From Olivibacter sp. XZL3 (GTDB taxonomy: Bacteria > Bacteroidota > Bacteroidia > Sphingobacteriales > Sphingobacteriaceae): a DNA stretch of 64,000 nucleotides. A program made the position numbers and the translations under genes. The stretch is from positions 62,001 through 126,000 of the forward strand of contig NZ_SBJH01000067.1 in the NCBI RefSeq assembly GCF_004368405.1, in the 5' to 3' direction. Under the pieces are notes generated by a model. The model saw nothing but the letters and a program-made list of their open reading frames with translations, searched no databases and was not told where the DNA came from. The number at the start of each line of letters is the position of its first letter. The stretch's first letter is position 1. Below are positions 41,311 to 52,100 of the stretch, in pieces.

Positions 41311-44241
41311 TTATTTTATCAACGCATCCCAAAGTAGCTCAACAGGATGATAGGCCCTCCGGCCTGTAGCATCTTTTATTTGATGTCGACAACTTGTACC
41401 CGGCGCGGCAACCAGCTCGCCTGAAGAAGCTGCTCTTATCGAGGGAAATAAAACCAGCTCGCCTATCTGTTGTGACACAGCAAAATGTTCTTTTTCATAT
41501 CCGAAAGAGCCCGCCATACCACAGCATCCAGAAGGGATAACCTCTACCTCATAACCTGCGGGAAAACCCAATATTTTTTCAGTAAAACCTACCAGATGAA
41601 AGGCTTTTTGATAGCAATGTCCATGAAGTTTGATTTTTCTGTCTATGGTATGGAATTGATCTCTAGTGATATTCCCACGGTCTATTTCCCTAGCAATAAA
41701 TTCATCTATCAGCAACGCGTGTTTTGCAAGTTGTTGAGCGTCGTGCACTAAATCCTTATCAACTAAATCCAAATATTCATCCCTAAAGGTAATAATCGCC
41801 GATGGCTCTATACCGATCAACGGGCTTTCGGCAGAGACGACATCTCTAAATGCCCGAACATTCTGATTGGCTATTTTCTTTGCCTTACGCAAAAGTCCTT
41901 TAGATAGATAGGTGCGGCCACTCTCCACATGATTAATAAGTTTTACCTGATATCCCAAAGCACTTAACAGCTTGAAGGTAATCTGTCCGATACCTACATC
42001 ATTATAATCGCTAAACTCGTCACAAAACAGATATACCGGTTGCTTGAAAGTGGTGTTCCTACTTTTTTGACCGTGTATCCATTTTTTAAGTGTGATATCG
42101 CCTACTTCCGGTAAGGAGCGCCCTTTAGCAAATCCGATGCTTCTTTTGATTAATGACGATAAAAACTCATTTTTAACAACCGCATTGTATAAAGCAGGCA
42201 TGTAGCTTGCCAATTTTTGTGATTTAGTAAAGTTTGCGATGACTTGTGTCCTAAAAGGTGTTCCGTTGGCATCGTAATAATGTTGTAAAAACTCCGCTTT
42301 CATTTTTGCAACATCGACAGCCGAAGGGCATTCGGCTTTACAGCCTTTACAGCTTAAACACAAATCCATCGCCTCTTTGATTTCCGGATGGTCAAAGCGA
42401 TTCGCTTTGGTAGAATTTGTTAGAAATTGTCGAAGCATGTTGGCCCTGGCCCTTGTGGTATCTTTCTCTTCGCGTGTCGCCATGTAAGAAGGGCACATGG
42501 TTCCGCCCGTAATATGCGATTTCCGGCAGTCTCCAGAGCCCGAGCATTTTTCGGCCAAGCGAAGAATACTCTCTTGCCTCCGGAAATCGAAAACAGTATC
42601 TATCGCAATAGAAGAGGTATCTTTCTCGTATCGTAAAAATTTATCCATCGGGGGGGTACCGACAATTTTATTTGCGTTAAAAATTTGATCGTAATCAAAG
42701 ACCCGTTTCACGGTCTCCAGAAGTTGATAGACGTCCGCCCCCAACACCGTCTGAATAAATTCTCCACGCAACCGCCCGTCACCATGTTCGCCACTTAAAG
42801 ACCCATTATATTTCTTCACTAAGGTTGCCGTTTCAGCTAGGATCGACCTAAATTTTTGTTTACCTTCCGGCGTTTTTAGATTCACCAAGGGTTCAACGTG
42901 CAGTTCGCCAGCACCAGCATGAGCATAATAAGACGCAGTGGTTTGATATTTTGTCAAGATAGCTTGGAGGTCCTCTATATAAGATGGAAGATCCTCTGGC
43001 GATACAGCGCAATCTTCGATCAGATTGACCGGCTGTGTATCGCCTGGCAAGTTACGAATAAGTCCGAGTCCGGCTTTACGGACATCCCACACCTGAGTGG
43101 TACGCGCTCCTGTAATAAGTGGGTAAGCATATCCTATCCCCTTATCCGCCAATTCCTCCAATAATGCGTTTGCTTTTTGCGTTACGCCGCTCAGGCTATG
43201 ATCGCGAAACTCAACCATCAATAACGCGGCGGGGTCGCCTTCCATAAAGAAACGATTATATTGGTAAGTAGGATGATCCTTTGTGAAATCGAGGATATAC
43301 TTATCGACCAATTCAGATGCTTCGGGTTGGTGCTTCAAAGCGACTATATTTGCGTGAAGCGATTCAATAAGTGTTTGACAATGAATGCAAAGTATACCGA
43401 CCTCTTGGGGAGGCAAGGGCATTAGGTTCAGTTTGGCTTCGGTAATTAAGGCCAGCGTGCCCTCAGAACCGGCTATCAGTTTGCACAAGTTGAAGGGCTC
43501 CTGTTGATCTGCCAACAAATCCAGGGCATATCCCGTATTTCGCCGTGTAATCGAACGCTTAGGATAATTTTCTTTAATAATCTTTTGGTTCTCTTTGCTA
43601 CTTAATAATTCATTAATCTCTCTATATAACGCACCCTCTCTGTCGTTTTGCACCAGTTTTCCGAACAGGGCTTTTTTATCAAGCGCCTCAAAAACAACGG
43701 CACTGCCATCATCCAATAATGCCCTTACAGCAAGTAGATGCCGACGTGTATCACCCCATACGATCGAATGCAAACCGCTGGAATTATTGCCAATCATCCC
43801 TCCTATCATAGCACGGCTCGCAGTAGATGTTTCCGGTCCGAACATAAGACCATAAGGCTTTAAATAAGCATTTAAGTCGTCTCTTATCACACCCGGCTGT
43901 ACCCTCACCCAACCTTCCTCCTGGTTCACTTCAATAATCTTCGTAAAATACTTAGAAATATCAATAACGATTCCTTTGCCCACAACCTGTCCTGCCAGCG
44001 AAGTTCCGGCAGTTCTCGGAATCAGTGTAATGCGGTGCTGCCTCGCAAAGGCTATCAAAAGTCCTAAGTCCCGCTCGTCTTTTGGAACGGCAACAGCAAT
44101 CGGCAGTTCCTGATAAACGGAAGCGTCTGTGGCATAAGCTAAGCGAACTGTATGATGCTCGGCTGTGTCTTGGTAGTATAATTCACCGGAAAAAACGGCT
44201 GCTATCTTTTCAAAATGTTCATTAATGTTCGAGGAATCCAT
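41311..44241 (-). CDS. FAD-linked oxidase with 4Fe-4S and CCG domains (D-2-hydroxyacid dehydrogenase type)
   Basis: A 976-residue cytoplasmic enzyme fusing three units. Residues about 50-500 are a FAD-binding type-4 oxidase (ITLIPRTAGTSLAGQVVGKGIVIDIS, SHSIVWGD-like WGDTRRHLLAV). Residues about 590-670 are an iron-sulfur section (SGSGDCRKSHITGGTMCPSYMAT, CLSCKGCKAECPSAVDVAKMKAEF). Residues about 720-960 are CCG-type (HGHCYQKAF, PSGCCGMAGSFGYEKEHF) as in heterodisulfide-reductase-like subunits. This order matches YdiJ-type D-2-hydroxyglutarate/lactate dehydrogenases that pass electrons to quinone. Convergent to the cold-shock fusion gene, 13 bp apart. Family confident; substrate not determined. 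Confidence 0.88.
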   Translation of the reverse strand: MDSSNINEHFEKIAAVFSGELYYQDTAEHHTVRLAYATDASVYQELPIAVAVPKDERDLGLLIAFARQHRITLIPRTAGTSLAGQVVGKGIVIDISKYFTKIIEVNQEEGWVRVQPGVIRDDLNAYLKPYGLMFGPETSTASRAMIGGMIGNNSSGLHSIVWGDTRRHLLAVRALLDDGSAVVFEALDKKALFGKLVQNDREGALYREINELLSSKENQKIIKENYPKRSITRRNTGYALDLLADQQEPFNLCKLIAGSEGTLALITEAKLNLMPLPPQEVGILCIHCQTLIESLHANIVALKHQPEASELVDKYILDFTKDHPTYQYNRFFMEGDPAALLMVEFRDHSLSGVTQKANALLEELADKGIGYAYPLITGARTTQVWDVRKAGLGLIRNLPGDTQPVNLIEDCAVSPEDLPSYIEDLQAILTKYQTTASYYAHAGAGELHVEPLVNLKTPEGKQKFRSILAETATLVKKYNGSLSGEHGDGRLRGEFIQTVLGADVYQLLETVKRVFDYDQIFNANKIVGTPPMDKFLRYEKDTSSIAIDTVFDFRRQESILRLAEKCSGSGDCRKSHITGGTMCPSYMATREEKDTTRARANMLRQFLTNSTKANRFDHPEIKEAMDLCLSCKGCKAECPSAVDVAKMKAEFLQHYYDANGTPFRTQVIANFTKSQKLASYMPALYNAVVKNEFLSSLIKRSIGFAKGRSLPEVGDITLKKWIHGQKSRNTTFKQPVYLFCDEFSDYNDVGIGQITFKLLSALGYQVKLINHVESGRTYLSKGLLRKAKKIANQNVRAFRDVVSAESPLIGIEPSAIITFRDEYLDLVDKDLVHDAQQLAKHALLIDEFIAREIDRGNITRDQFHTIDRKIKLHGHCYQKAFHLVGFTEKILGFPAGYEVEVIPSGCCGMAGSFGYEKEHFAVSQQIGELVLFPSIRAASSGELVAAPGTSCRHQIKDATGRRAYHPVELLWDALIK

Positions 44242-44426
44242 ATAAATGTGTCGCTGCTAGATCGGCTAATAAACAGTAAAAATATCGTATTAACCTTTAA
44301 AAAGAAAATTTTTCGGGATATTTCCAAACACTTTTGCACGCACCTTTTACGTTTTTTTGTGCAGTTTCTGTATATACGGTTTTCCGCTATTAATCCGTAG
44401 CTTTACTCTAAGACAAACAAGGAATT

Positions 44427-44732
44427 ATGGGAAACTTCGTCGCTCTTAAAGATTTCGCTTATCATTTAAAAAATTTCTTCTTAAAGCATCCCGAAAAACT
44501 GCCCAAAGGCATTAACACGAAGGACTTGCAGGTTAAACCCTTTCAAAACGCATGGATAGACACCCGCTTAGATTCCGATTATCAATATGTGCGTTATATG
44601 GATGTATTATTTTCTGGAAATGAAAGCACGCAAGATAATCATTTCCATAGCTTTATAATCACTTATTCTTGCGACGAGCACGTAATAGACGTCATGAAAA
44701 TGGAGTTCTACAGTGCGTTAACATCGGCTTGA
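44427..44732 (+). CDS. Hypothetical 101-residue protein
   Basis: A soluble 101-residue protein starting MGNFVALKDFAYHLKNFFLK and containing DTRLDSDYQYVRYMDVLFSG and HSFIITYSCDEHVIDVMKMEF. No recognised domain; pattern of alternating charged and aromatic residues suggests a small folded beta/alpha protein. Monocistronic with a strong hairpin terminator behind it. Function unknown. Confidence 0.65.
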   Translation: MGNFVALKDFAYHLKNFFLKHPEKLPKGINTKDLQVKPFQNAWIDTRLDSDYQYVRYMDVLFSGNESTQDNHFHSFIITYSCDEHVIDVMKMEFYSALTSA

Positions 44733-44762
44733 TCTCATTTTTATATCATCCCAACCGACCTT

Positions 44763-44791
44763 AAAATCCCGGCTTAGTACCGGGATTTTTT
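44763..44791. terminator. Intrinsic terminator between convergent small genes
   Basis: AAAATCCCGG (44763-44772) pairs with CCGGGATTTT (44780-44789), followed by further T. It lies between the 101-residue gene and the convergent 72-residue gene and could serve both. Confidence 0.8.
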
Positions 44792-44811
44792 ATAACATTC
44801 GAGTTGATTTA

Positions 44812-45030
44812 TTATTCTTCATATAATCGTACAGCCCGGACACCTATTTTTTCGAGCTCTCTAATAATCTCCAGATAATTTATGCTGATACCACTTACGA
44901 TCAGCAGCTTGTAAATTGATTCAATATCAAGTTTCCACTCCATAAGTCCGCTGATGTTTTCTAAAGCACTTAACAGTTTATTTTTCGAAGCAGGTGTTTC
45001 AATATTTGTCTTGAATATTAACGTTTCCAT
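44812..45030 (-). CDS. Small ferredoxin-fold (HMA-like) protein without CxxC
   Basis: A 72-residue protein whose pattern METLIFKTNIETPASKNKLLSALENISGLMEWKLDIESIYKLLIVSGISINYLEIIRELEKIGVRA resembles a heavy-metal-associated domain fold: beta1 (LIFKTNI), helix 1 (KNKLLSALENI), beta2 (MEWKLDIES), beta3 (LLIVSG), helix 2 (LEIIRELEKIG) and beta4 (VRAVRLY). The metal-binding CxxC normally found between beta1 and helix 1 is replaced by ETPASK, so metal transport is unlikely. Upstream of the antiporter gene on the same strand, after a 38-bp gap. Function unknown. Confidence 0.5.
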   Translation of the reverse strand: METLIFKTNIETPASKNKLLSALENISGLMEWKLDIESIYKLLIVSGISINYLEIIRELEKIGVRAVRLYEE

Positions 45031-45068
45031 AATAAAAAATTTTAAGTTATAACAATCACTTTATTGAA

Positions 45069-47345
45069 CTAAGGGCTTAGAATAAGCACAGAAGGTGTTT
45101 CGGAAAGCCAAACACTTCTCGTTTCAAGGGCCTTTTTCCAACTATCCAAACTAATAAGCAACATGTCCTTCGTCTTCAAAAAAGCCCTATTCATTGTTTT
45201 TCCATCAGTAACCGATAAGTGATCCGGGGCTATCACGTTAATCGCCCTGACAGCTTCTTTAAACTCAATGCTTTGCCGGGTGACGCCTAAAACGTCCACA
45301 ATATAAATTCGAGCTCCTCCGTGTTGAATGAGTTTCTGAATGTATGTCAAAAGAAAACGATCACTTTCCGAAAATATCGGCACAACCACCTCTTTGATTT
45401 CCTTTAATTGCTTATCGATCAGTATACCTGTCGGGATTTTTGAACGCTTTAATATATATTTCGTCCTTTCATCAAATATCCCAAAAGAAAGCAGTGTGTC
45501 CTTTGCTTTAAAGGTATTATACAATCTCTCTGGATTCACGACCCTTGTCGTTAGCCCGAGTATCCTGCCCAGAAGTGTACCTTCGAATACAGATTTACCA
45601 ATACCCACCAACAGTAGATCGAAATCACCTCTATTGGCTGTTTCGATAATATCATCATCGATATTGTCAGAGGGTTTAAACAACGAAATGACAGGCTGCC
45701 CCAACTCTTTGGCTTCCGATTGTATCGGTGCAAAACTTTCTTTTTCGTATTCAAAAGCATTGAACTGATTCAATTCATTTGCCAGCGAAAGATGTAAGGC
45801 CGTAACGCTTACTGTGTCTTTTGTTTTTCTGGTTAGACTATTGGCTAACCGTACCAATAAACTACCTGTTTGAGGACTGCCAAAGGCGATAAGAATATTG
45901 TACTTATCCACTTGCAATGCAGGGTGCGGACTTTCTTCGTTTTCTTTCTTAAAGAATCGGTTGATGAATCCCAAAGAAGGGCCGGTCATAAATGTGGTAA
46001 CCAAAGCCATGAGCACTAACATAGCAAAAACTTCCGGGGAAAGCACTCCTAGATCATATCCGATGTTAAGGGCTACCAGTTCCATCAACCCGCGGGTATT
46101 CATTAATGCACCTATGGTAAGACTTCCCTTCCAACTCTGCCCTACAAATTTCGCCGCAATGGCACTTCCGGCAAACTTTCCCACTACCGCTACCGCAATG
46201 AAAATAAGGCAAAGTGTCCACAACCCCGGCTCATTCAACAGTCCTATCTGCGTACGTAAACCGGTGAAGACGAAAAAAAGAGGCAACAAAAGCACCAGAG
46301 ACAGGTCCTCCACTTTTTCTATAAAGATATTTCTAAAATTTATGTTGGCAGGCATAATGACGCCCGCCATAAAAGCGCCAAACAAAGCGTGGATCCCTAT
46401 TATTTCCGTGCTCCAAGCAGACAGCAAAAGTGTGACAAAAAATATTCCGACAATGGGTTTGCTTAACCTTTCTTTAGTCGCATACAGGTCCCCTATCCTT
46501 TTCAAAAAAGGTCTCACAAACCGTAACATGAGCGCCACATATAGAACCGACAACAAAATGGTATAAAGTGCACTAGCCACAGACCCTGCTTTCACAACAG
46601 CAATTACCGCAGCGAGGATGCACCATGCCGTTATATCGTCCGCTGCGGCACAGGTAATAGCCATCGCCCCTAGCTTCGTTTTAGAAAGTCCGCGTTCTTG
46701 CACAATCCGGGCCAGTACGGGGAAAGCGGTAATGCTCATGGAAATACCGATAAATAAGGCATAAGATATGAAACTGACTCCCTCAGGGGCTGTTTGCTGA
46801 TAGATAAAATAAGCCAAGGTAACTCCTAAAGCGAAAGGAAAGACTATACTGGCATGGCTTACCACCACAGCCTCGTGGGCTTTATTTCTTAAAATCCCCA
46901 GATCTAACTCCATGCCTACAACGAACATAAAAAGAATAAGCCCAATTTGGCTCATAATTCCTAAATTCCCTAAAGAACTTTCGGGAAACAGAATGGCGGA
47001 AAGCTCTGGAAAATAGGCGCCCAACAGGGATGGCCCTAAAAAGATCCCTGCCAGAATTTCCCCGATTACACTCGGCTGGCCGATTTTCCGACATAAATAA
47101 CCAAAACACCTGGCTACCAATATAATAGTTATGATCTGCAATAGCATGATAGCCAAAGGGTATGAGAAATTATGTTTCAGCGCATCAACAAAGTGATCCC
47201 AAGCCGACCCGGAAGACGCAATACCGTCGATCTTGACTTCCTTGGCAAATTCCAAGCTCGCTCCCTGAACAATTAGGAAATAGATAAACAGAGAAAAACC
47301 GCCGATGCTTACTAAATAAAAAATCAAATCCTTATACCGCCTCAT
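45069..47345 (-). CDS. Monovalent cation:proton antiporter-2 (CPA2) with C-terminal Usp-like domains
   Basis: A 758-residue membrane protein. Residues about 45-430 are a CPA2/Na_H_Exchanger unit with 12-13 helices (IGEILAGIFLGPSLLG, FVVGMELDLGILR, ALFIGISMSITAFPVLARIVQERGL with the ITAFPVLARI motif, AAADDITAWCILAAVI, TRGLMELVALNIG). Residues about 470-757 are cytoplasmic with two Usp-like parts (YNILIAFGSPQTGSLLVRLANSL and VPIFSESDRFLLTYIQKLI). This architecture is common in Bacteroidota and serves pH or K+/Na+ homeostasis. The upstream in-frame start at 47387 is TTG, so I use 47345. The 3' end of the LytTR regulator gene lies about 100 bp upstream. Confidence 0.85.
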   Translation of the reverse strand: MRRYKDLIFYLVSIGGFSLFIYFLIVQGASLEFAKEVKIDGIASSGSAWDHFVDALKHNFSYPLAIMLLQIITIILVARCFGYLCRKIGQPSVIGEILAGIFLGPSLLGAYFPELSAILFPESSLGNLGIMSQIGLILFMFVVGMELDLGILRNKAHEAVVVSHASIVFPFALGVTLAYFIYQQTAPEGVSFISYALFIGISMSITAFPVLARIVQERGLSKTKLGAMAITCAAADDITAWCILAAVIAVVKAGSVASALYTILLSVLYVALMLRFVRPFLKRIGDLYATKERLSKPIVGIFFVTLLLSAWSTEIIGIHALFGAFMAGVIMPANINFRNIFIEKVEDLSLVLLLPLFFVFTGLRTQIGLLNEPGLWTLCLIFIAVAVVGKFAGSAIAAKFVGQSWKGSLTIGALMNTRGLMELVALNIGYDLGVLSPEVFAMLVLMALVTTFMTGPSLGFINRFFKKENEESPHPALQVDKYNILIAFGSPQTGSLLVRLANSLTRKTKDTVSVTALHLSLANELNQFNAFEYEKESFAPIQSEAKELGQPVISLFKPSDNIDDDIIETANRGDFDLLLVGIGKSVFEGTLLGRILGLTTRVVNPERLYNTFKAKDTLLSFGIFDERTKYILKRSKIPTGILIDKQLKEIKEVVVPIFSESDRFLLTYIQKLIQHGGARIYIVDVLGVTRQSIEFKEAVRAINVIAPDHLSVTDGKTMNRAFLKTKDMLLISLDSWKKALETRSVWLSETPSVLILSP

Positions 47346-47447
47346 TACGAATCTATTTAAGTTCTTAGGCGAATGTAAAACTTGCAAACCGTTCGTGAAA
47401 GCACCTTCCTACTATTCTGTAACCAACAGGAAATAAAATGTAATAAA

Positions 47448-48161
47448 CTACGAACCGAATAAGCTGATAAAATCTTTACGGTAATGTTCGTTTAACGCGA
47501 AAACGAATGATGTTGGCTTTTTCTCGTTTAATAAAAGTGTGACCTGGTTATGAGTAAATGTATGTACCCACCGAATGGCTACTATTGTTTGCCGGTTAAT
47601 CCGCGCGAAGTCGTCTTTGGGGAGGAGACTAACTAACTGCTCAAAGGATATATTTTTCAGTGTAACTTGGCTTTCATCGCTATAGATCACCGTTTTGTCT
47701 CGTTTATCAATTTCGGAGACCACTATAAAAGCAATAGCAGCGAATTGCAACAGAATTTTTCCCTTATTACTGTTCAGTTGAATGAATTTTGAAACCCCTT
47801 TCGTCATTAGAAAGCTATACGACTTTTCGAAAGCTTTTTTTAATCGATTAAATTGAATGGGTTTTATAATATAGTCCACCGCGTCTAATTCGTAAGCTTC
47901 TGCCGCGAACTCCTTGTACGCCGTAGTAAAAATAATTGCCTTGCCTGCTAGTCTGAGGGCCAGCTCCATCCCATTCATTTGCGGCATTTCGATATCCAGC
48001 ACACATACATTGAAATCCAGATTATCCATTTCTTCCATTAGCTTCAGTGGATTATTGAAAGCCTTTACGACTTCCACATTATCAAAGCCTTCGCAAATAG
48101 TGCGCAAGTATCGAAGCGCAGGCAGTTCATCATCCAATAAAATACATTTCAGTTCCTTCAC
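47448..48161 (-). CDS. LytTR family response regulator
   Basis: A 237-residue regulator: CILLDDELPALRYLRTICEG (acidic pair), NVCVLDIEMPQMNGMELAL near residue 57 (phospho-acceptor Asp), VDYIIKPIQFNRLKKA near 105 (conserved Lys-Pro), then a LytTR DNA-binding domain from about 135 (FIQLNSNKGKILLQFAAIAFIVVSEIDKRDKTVIY and FARINRQTIVAIRWVHTF). Receiver residues are intact. Its start overlaps the end of the sensor kinase gene by 4 bp (ATGA), the usual sign of a kinase/regulator pair. Controls unknown genes. Confidence 0.93.
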   Translation of the reverse strand: MKELKCILLDDELPALRYLRTICEGFDNVEVVKAFNNPLKLMEEMDNLDFNVCVLDIEMPQMNGMELALRLAGKAIIFTTAYKEFAAEAYELDAVDYIIKPIQFNRLKKAFEKSYSFLMTKGVSKFIQLNSNKGKILLQFAAIAFIVVSEIDKRDKTVIYSDESQVTLKNISFEQLVSLLPKDDFARINRQTIVAIRWVHTFTHNQVTLLLNEKKPTSFVFALNEHYRKDFISLFGS

Positions 48162-48907
48162 AATACTTTTATCCTTAATTCAGTGATAAATATTCCGTTA
48201 TTTACGGATTCGGCACAGGAGTAAGCACCTTCACCATAAACGGATGACAAGCGATTCAAATAAATATCGTTTCCTAAACCACCCCTTGTATTAAAACGGC
48301 TAGGTTGTTCATTCGTTTTATTTGCAACCTGTAACACAAACCAAGAATCATTTTCGAAGAAGAAACTCACACTGATAAAAGCGTTATCGCTCTGTAGATC
48401 GGCATGCTTAAAAGCGTTTTCAATAGGGTTGATAAAGGAAAGCGGCGCGATTATATCCCGATGGCAACGGGGATCGTTTTCGTCGATCTTATCTTTGACA
48501 CGTATGTCGAACAACGGACTTGCTTTTAGTCGGTTTATTTCAATAAAATTTCTCGCAAAGGCGATCTCTTCCTTAATGCTTACTAACCGGCCATCAGCAT
48601 CATATAAAATATAATCTAACACTCCCGACAGCTTGTCCAGCGCATAATAGCTCTGGTACGCATGGGATTGAATAGCATTCAAGGCATTTCTGAATAAATG
48701 TGGATTCAATTTATAGGGCAGCTGCTCTGCTTGCGCTCCTGTGTACTTTTTTTGAATTTCTTCATATTTGGTTTTTAACTTTAGGTTTTCCTCTTTTATC
48801 TGCCCTTGGCTTTTCCAGAGAAAGAGAATAACGATAACTGCGGCTAACAGCATAGCGGCTAAGCCAATTGTGAAAACCAGATATACGGTATGTACGGCTG
48901 TAAACAT
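48158..48907 (-). CDS. LytS-type sensor histidine kinase
   Basis: A 249-residue membrane kinase. One N-terminal helix (VHTVYLVFTIGLAAMLLAAVIVILFLW) is followed by a coiled region (KEENLKLKTKYEEIQKKYTGAQAEQ). The His-kinase segment KLNPHLFRNALNAIQSHAY near residue 70 has the phospho-acceptor His in NPHLF, where NPHFLF is usual. The ATP domain has INPIENAFKHADLQSDNAFISV (N-box) and RGGLGNDIYLNRLSSVYGEG (G-box) near the end. The sequence upstream of the ATG at 48907 is hydrophilic and less consistent with a membrane start, so I prefer this start over 48988. Partner of the LytTR regulator downstream. Confidence 0.88.
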   Translation of the reverse strand: MFTAVHTVYLVFTIGLAAMLLAAVIVILFLWKSQGQIKEENLKLKTKYEEIQKKYTGAQAEQLPYKLNPHLFRNALNAIQSHAYQSYYALDKLSGVLDYILYDADGRLVSIKEEIAFARNFIEINRLKASPLFDIRVKDKIDENDPRCHRDIIAPLSFINPIENAFKHADLQSDNAFISVSFFFENDSWFVLQVANKTNEQPSRFNTRGGLGNDIYLNRLSSVYGEGAYSCAESVNNGIFITELRIKVL

Positions 48908-49118
48908 GAATTCTAAAGCAACGCAATAAACGTTAAATATAGCTTGTTTTGACCAACATGGATGTACCGACGCCGCCTTGTTTATCATTTTACATTTTGC
49001 TTACAATGTTAAAAGCACATAAATCGCTGTTTAATTTCAATCAGGCTTATTCTTTTATAAGCCTTTCGTCCTTTTTGCGCTGAAGCGCCACCAGCATCCG
49101 CTTAGCCCTTTTCTTACA

Positions 49119-49149
49119 TTGCATATGAAAGCATTTTTGCCTAATTTTG
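49119..49149 (+). promoter_or_regulatory. Promoter of purL (TTG-N20-TAATTTTG)
   Basis: TTG (49119-49121) followed after 20 nt by TAATTTTG (49142-49149). Start of transcription is expected near 49156, about 12 nt before the ATG at 49168. Confidence 0.7.
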
Positions 49150-49167
49150 CACCACGTATAAAACATC

Positions 49168-52100
49168 ATGATCTACTTCTTTAAAAATCCTCACCACACC
49201 ATTTTTTCTTTACAAATAGAGCGGCCGCTAGCGGCCGACGAAACGTCTAAATTGACTTGGCTATTTGGCGGCGCTGAACTACTTTCCAATGCAAGTTTGC
49301 CGGGATCTTTTGTTGGACCTCGCGCAACTATGATAACGCCTTGGAGTACGAATGCAGTAGAGATCACGCAAAACATGGGGATTTCCGATATTCTCAGAAT
49401 AGAAGAATTCACCGAAGTAAGCCCCGATTATACCGATTTCGATCACATGCTGTTGCAAAAATACAGCGAATTAAATCAGGACATTTTTACGATTCATCTG
49501 GAACCCGAGCCTATCTTGGAAGTAGACGATATCGCTGCCTATAACCAACAGGAAGGTTTATCTCTAAGCCAAGAGGAGGTTGACTACCTTAACGATCTGT
49601 CTCAAAAGCTAGGAAGAAAACTTACTGATTCTGAAGTGTTTGGCTTTTCGCAAGTTAACTCAGAACACTGTCGGCATAAAATATTCAACGGTACTTTTGT
49701 TATCGACGGGGTAGAACAACCCACATCTTTATTTAAACTGATCCGTAAAACTTCCGAGAAAAATCCGAATGACATTGTTTCCGCTTATAAGGACAACGTA
49801 GCTTTTATAAAAGGTCCGAGATTGCAGCAATTTGCACCTTTACGCGCTGATGAACCGGAATATTATACGATTAAAGAATTCAATTCTGTTATTTCACTAA
49901 AAGCTGAAACGCACAATTTTCCTACTACCGTTGAACCTTTCAATGGAGCTGCCACGGGCTCGGGAGGAGAGATAAGAGATCGTCTGGCAGGTGGTCAGGG
50001 ATCTATCCCTTTAGCGGGCACAGCTGTGTATATGACGGCATTTTCGCGACTGGAAGAAAACAGGCCTTGGGAAAAAGCGATGGAAGAGCGGGACTGGCTT
50101 TACCAAACTCCCATGGATATTCTCATAAAAGCCTCTAATGGCGCCTCTGATTTTGGAAACAAATTTGGTCAGCCTTTAATTACCGGATCGGTTCTTACTT
50201 TTGAACATGAAGAGGATGCCCGTAAACTTGGTTTCGACAAAGTAATTATGTTGGCTGGCGGCGTGGGATATGGCAAAGAAGAACAGTCAAAAAAATTGCA
50301 ACCTGCAAAAGGCGACAAAATTGTGGTGCTCGGAGGCGAAAACTACCGGATCGGCATGGGAGGTGCAGCAGTTTCTTCCGCAGATACTGGCGCTTTTGGC
50401 TCCGGTATCGAGTTAAATGCGATTCAGCGTTCCAATCCAGAAATGCAGAAGCGAGCAGCAAACGCAGTCCGAGGTTTAGTGGAAAGCGACCATAATACCA
50501 TCGTTTCGATACATGATCATGGCGCTGGAGGGCATTTGAATTGTCTCTCCGAATTAATAGAAAGTACAGGCGGACAAATTGATCTGGACAAACTTCCTGT
50601 GGGCGACCCGACCTTATCGGCAAAAGAGATTATTGGTAATGAATCGCAGGAGCGTATGGGCTTGGTGATCGCGGACAAAGATCTCCAAATGCTGAAGAAG
50701 ATAGCCGACCGCGAGCGATCGCCCATGTATACGGTGGGTCAGGTCACCGGTGACCATCGTTTCACCATTGCTTCCTCAACTAAGGGAACCAAGCCCATGG
50801 ACTTGGCAATAAACGATATGTTTGGTAGTTCGCCAAAAACAATTATGGAAGACAAATCCATAAAACGAACCTATCGCAGCCTTTCTTACGATGAGGCGAA
50901 TCTGCACCACTACCTAAACCAACTGCTTCAGTTGGAAGCGGTGGCTTGTAAAGATTGGCTCACCAATAAAGTCGATCGCTGTGTGGGTGGACGTGTAGCT
51001 AAACAACAATGTGCCGGACCGCTTCAGCTACCCTTGAATAACTGTGGCGTGATGGCGCTCGATTATCAAGGTAAAGACGGTGTGGCGACTTCAGTAGGCC
51101 ATGCTCCCCTATCCGCGTTGATTAACCCGGCAGCTGGTAGTCGAAATGCAGTTGCCGAATCATTGTCGAATATTATTTGGGCTCCATTAAAAGACGGTTT
51201 ACAAAGTGTATCCTTGTCGGCGAATTGGATGTGGCCTTGTAAAAACGAAGGCGAAGATGCCCGCCTTTACGAAGCCGTAGAGGCTTGTGCGGATTTTGCT
51301 ATTGATTTAGGAATCAATATACCCACAGGAAAAGACTCGCTTTCGATGAAGCAAAAATATCCGGATGGCGAAGTGATTGCCCCGGGAACGGTTATCATCT
51401 CTGCAGCGGCACACTGCATTAACATTACTGCGGTTGTAGAACCTGTTTTACAGAAAACCGATGCGGCAATTTATTACATAAATTTATCTGGAGATAAACC
51501 GAAATTGGGCGGATCTTCCTTTGCGCAGGTACTAAATCGGATAGGCGACGAAACGCCCGACATAGTGGACGCGAAAGCGTTTAAAGTAGGGTTTAACACA
51601 GTACAAGAACTTATAAAATCCGGAAAGATCCTTGCAGGACACGACATCGGTAGTGGCGGACTTATTACCACACTGCTGGAAATGTGCTTTGCCGACCACA
51701 ACCTCGGCGCGCGGATCGATTTATCCAGCTTAGCGGAGCAAGACAGCATCAAGCTTTTGTTTGCAGAGAACATCGGTATTGTATTTCAGGCGCACTCCAC
51801 TATCGAGCAAGAGTTAAATAGTAAAGGAGTTGCTTTTCACAAAATTGGCGTAGTAAGTGACGAAGCAATATTGGAAGTAAGCAACAATGGGTCAAAATGG
51901 TCATTCGATATAGATGAACTACGCGACGTTTGGTTTAAAACCTCTTACCTACTCGATCAAAAACAAAGTGGTAAACAAAAGGCAGAAGAACGCTTCAAAA
52001 ATTATAAAAACCATTTGCTGAAGTATTCATTTCCTAAGCATTTCGATGGAAAGAAACCTCACATTGATGCCACTAAACCACGTCCAAAAGCGGCGGTTAT

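Noticed and set aside
45898-46566. Long plus-strand frame of 222 codons inside the antiporter gene
   Set aside because: Antisense to a well-supported CPA2 gene; its length comes from the hydrophobic codon usage of the real gene.
50246-50623. Minus-strand frame of 125 codons inside purL
   Set aside because: Antisense to the conserved synthase domain; high Arg/Leu content typical for a shadow frame.
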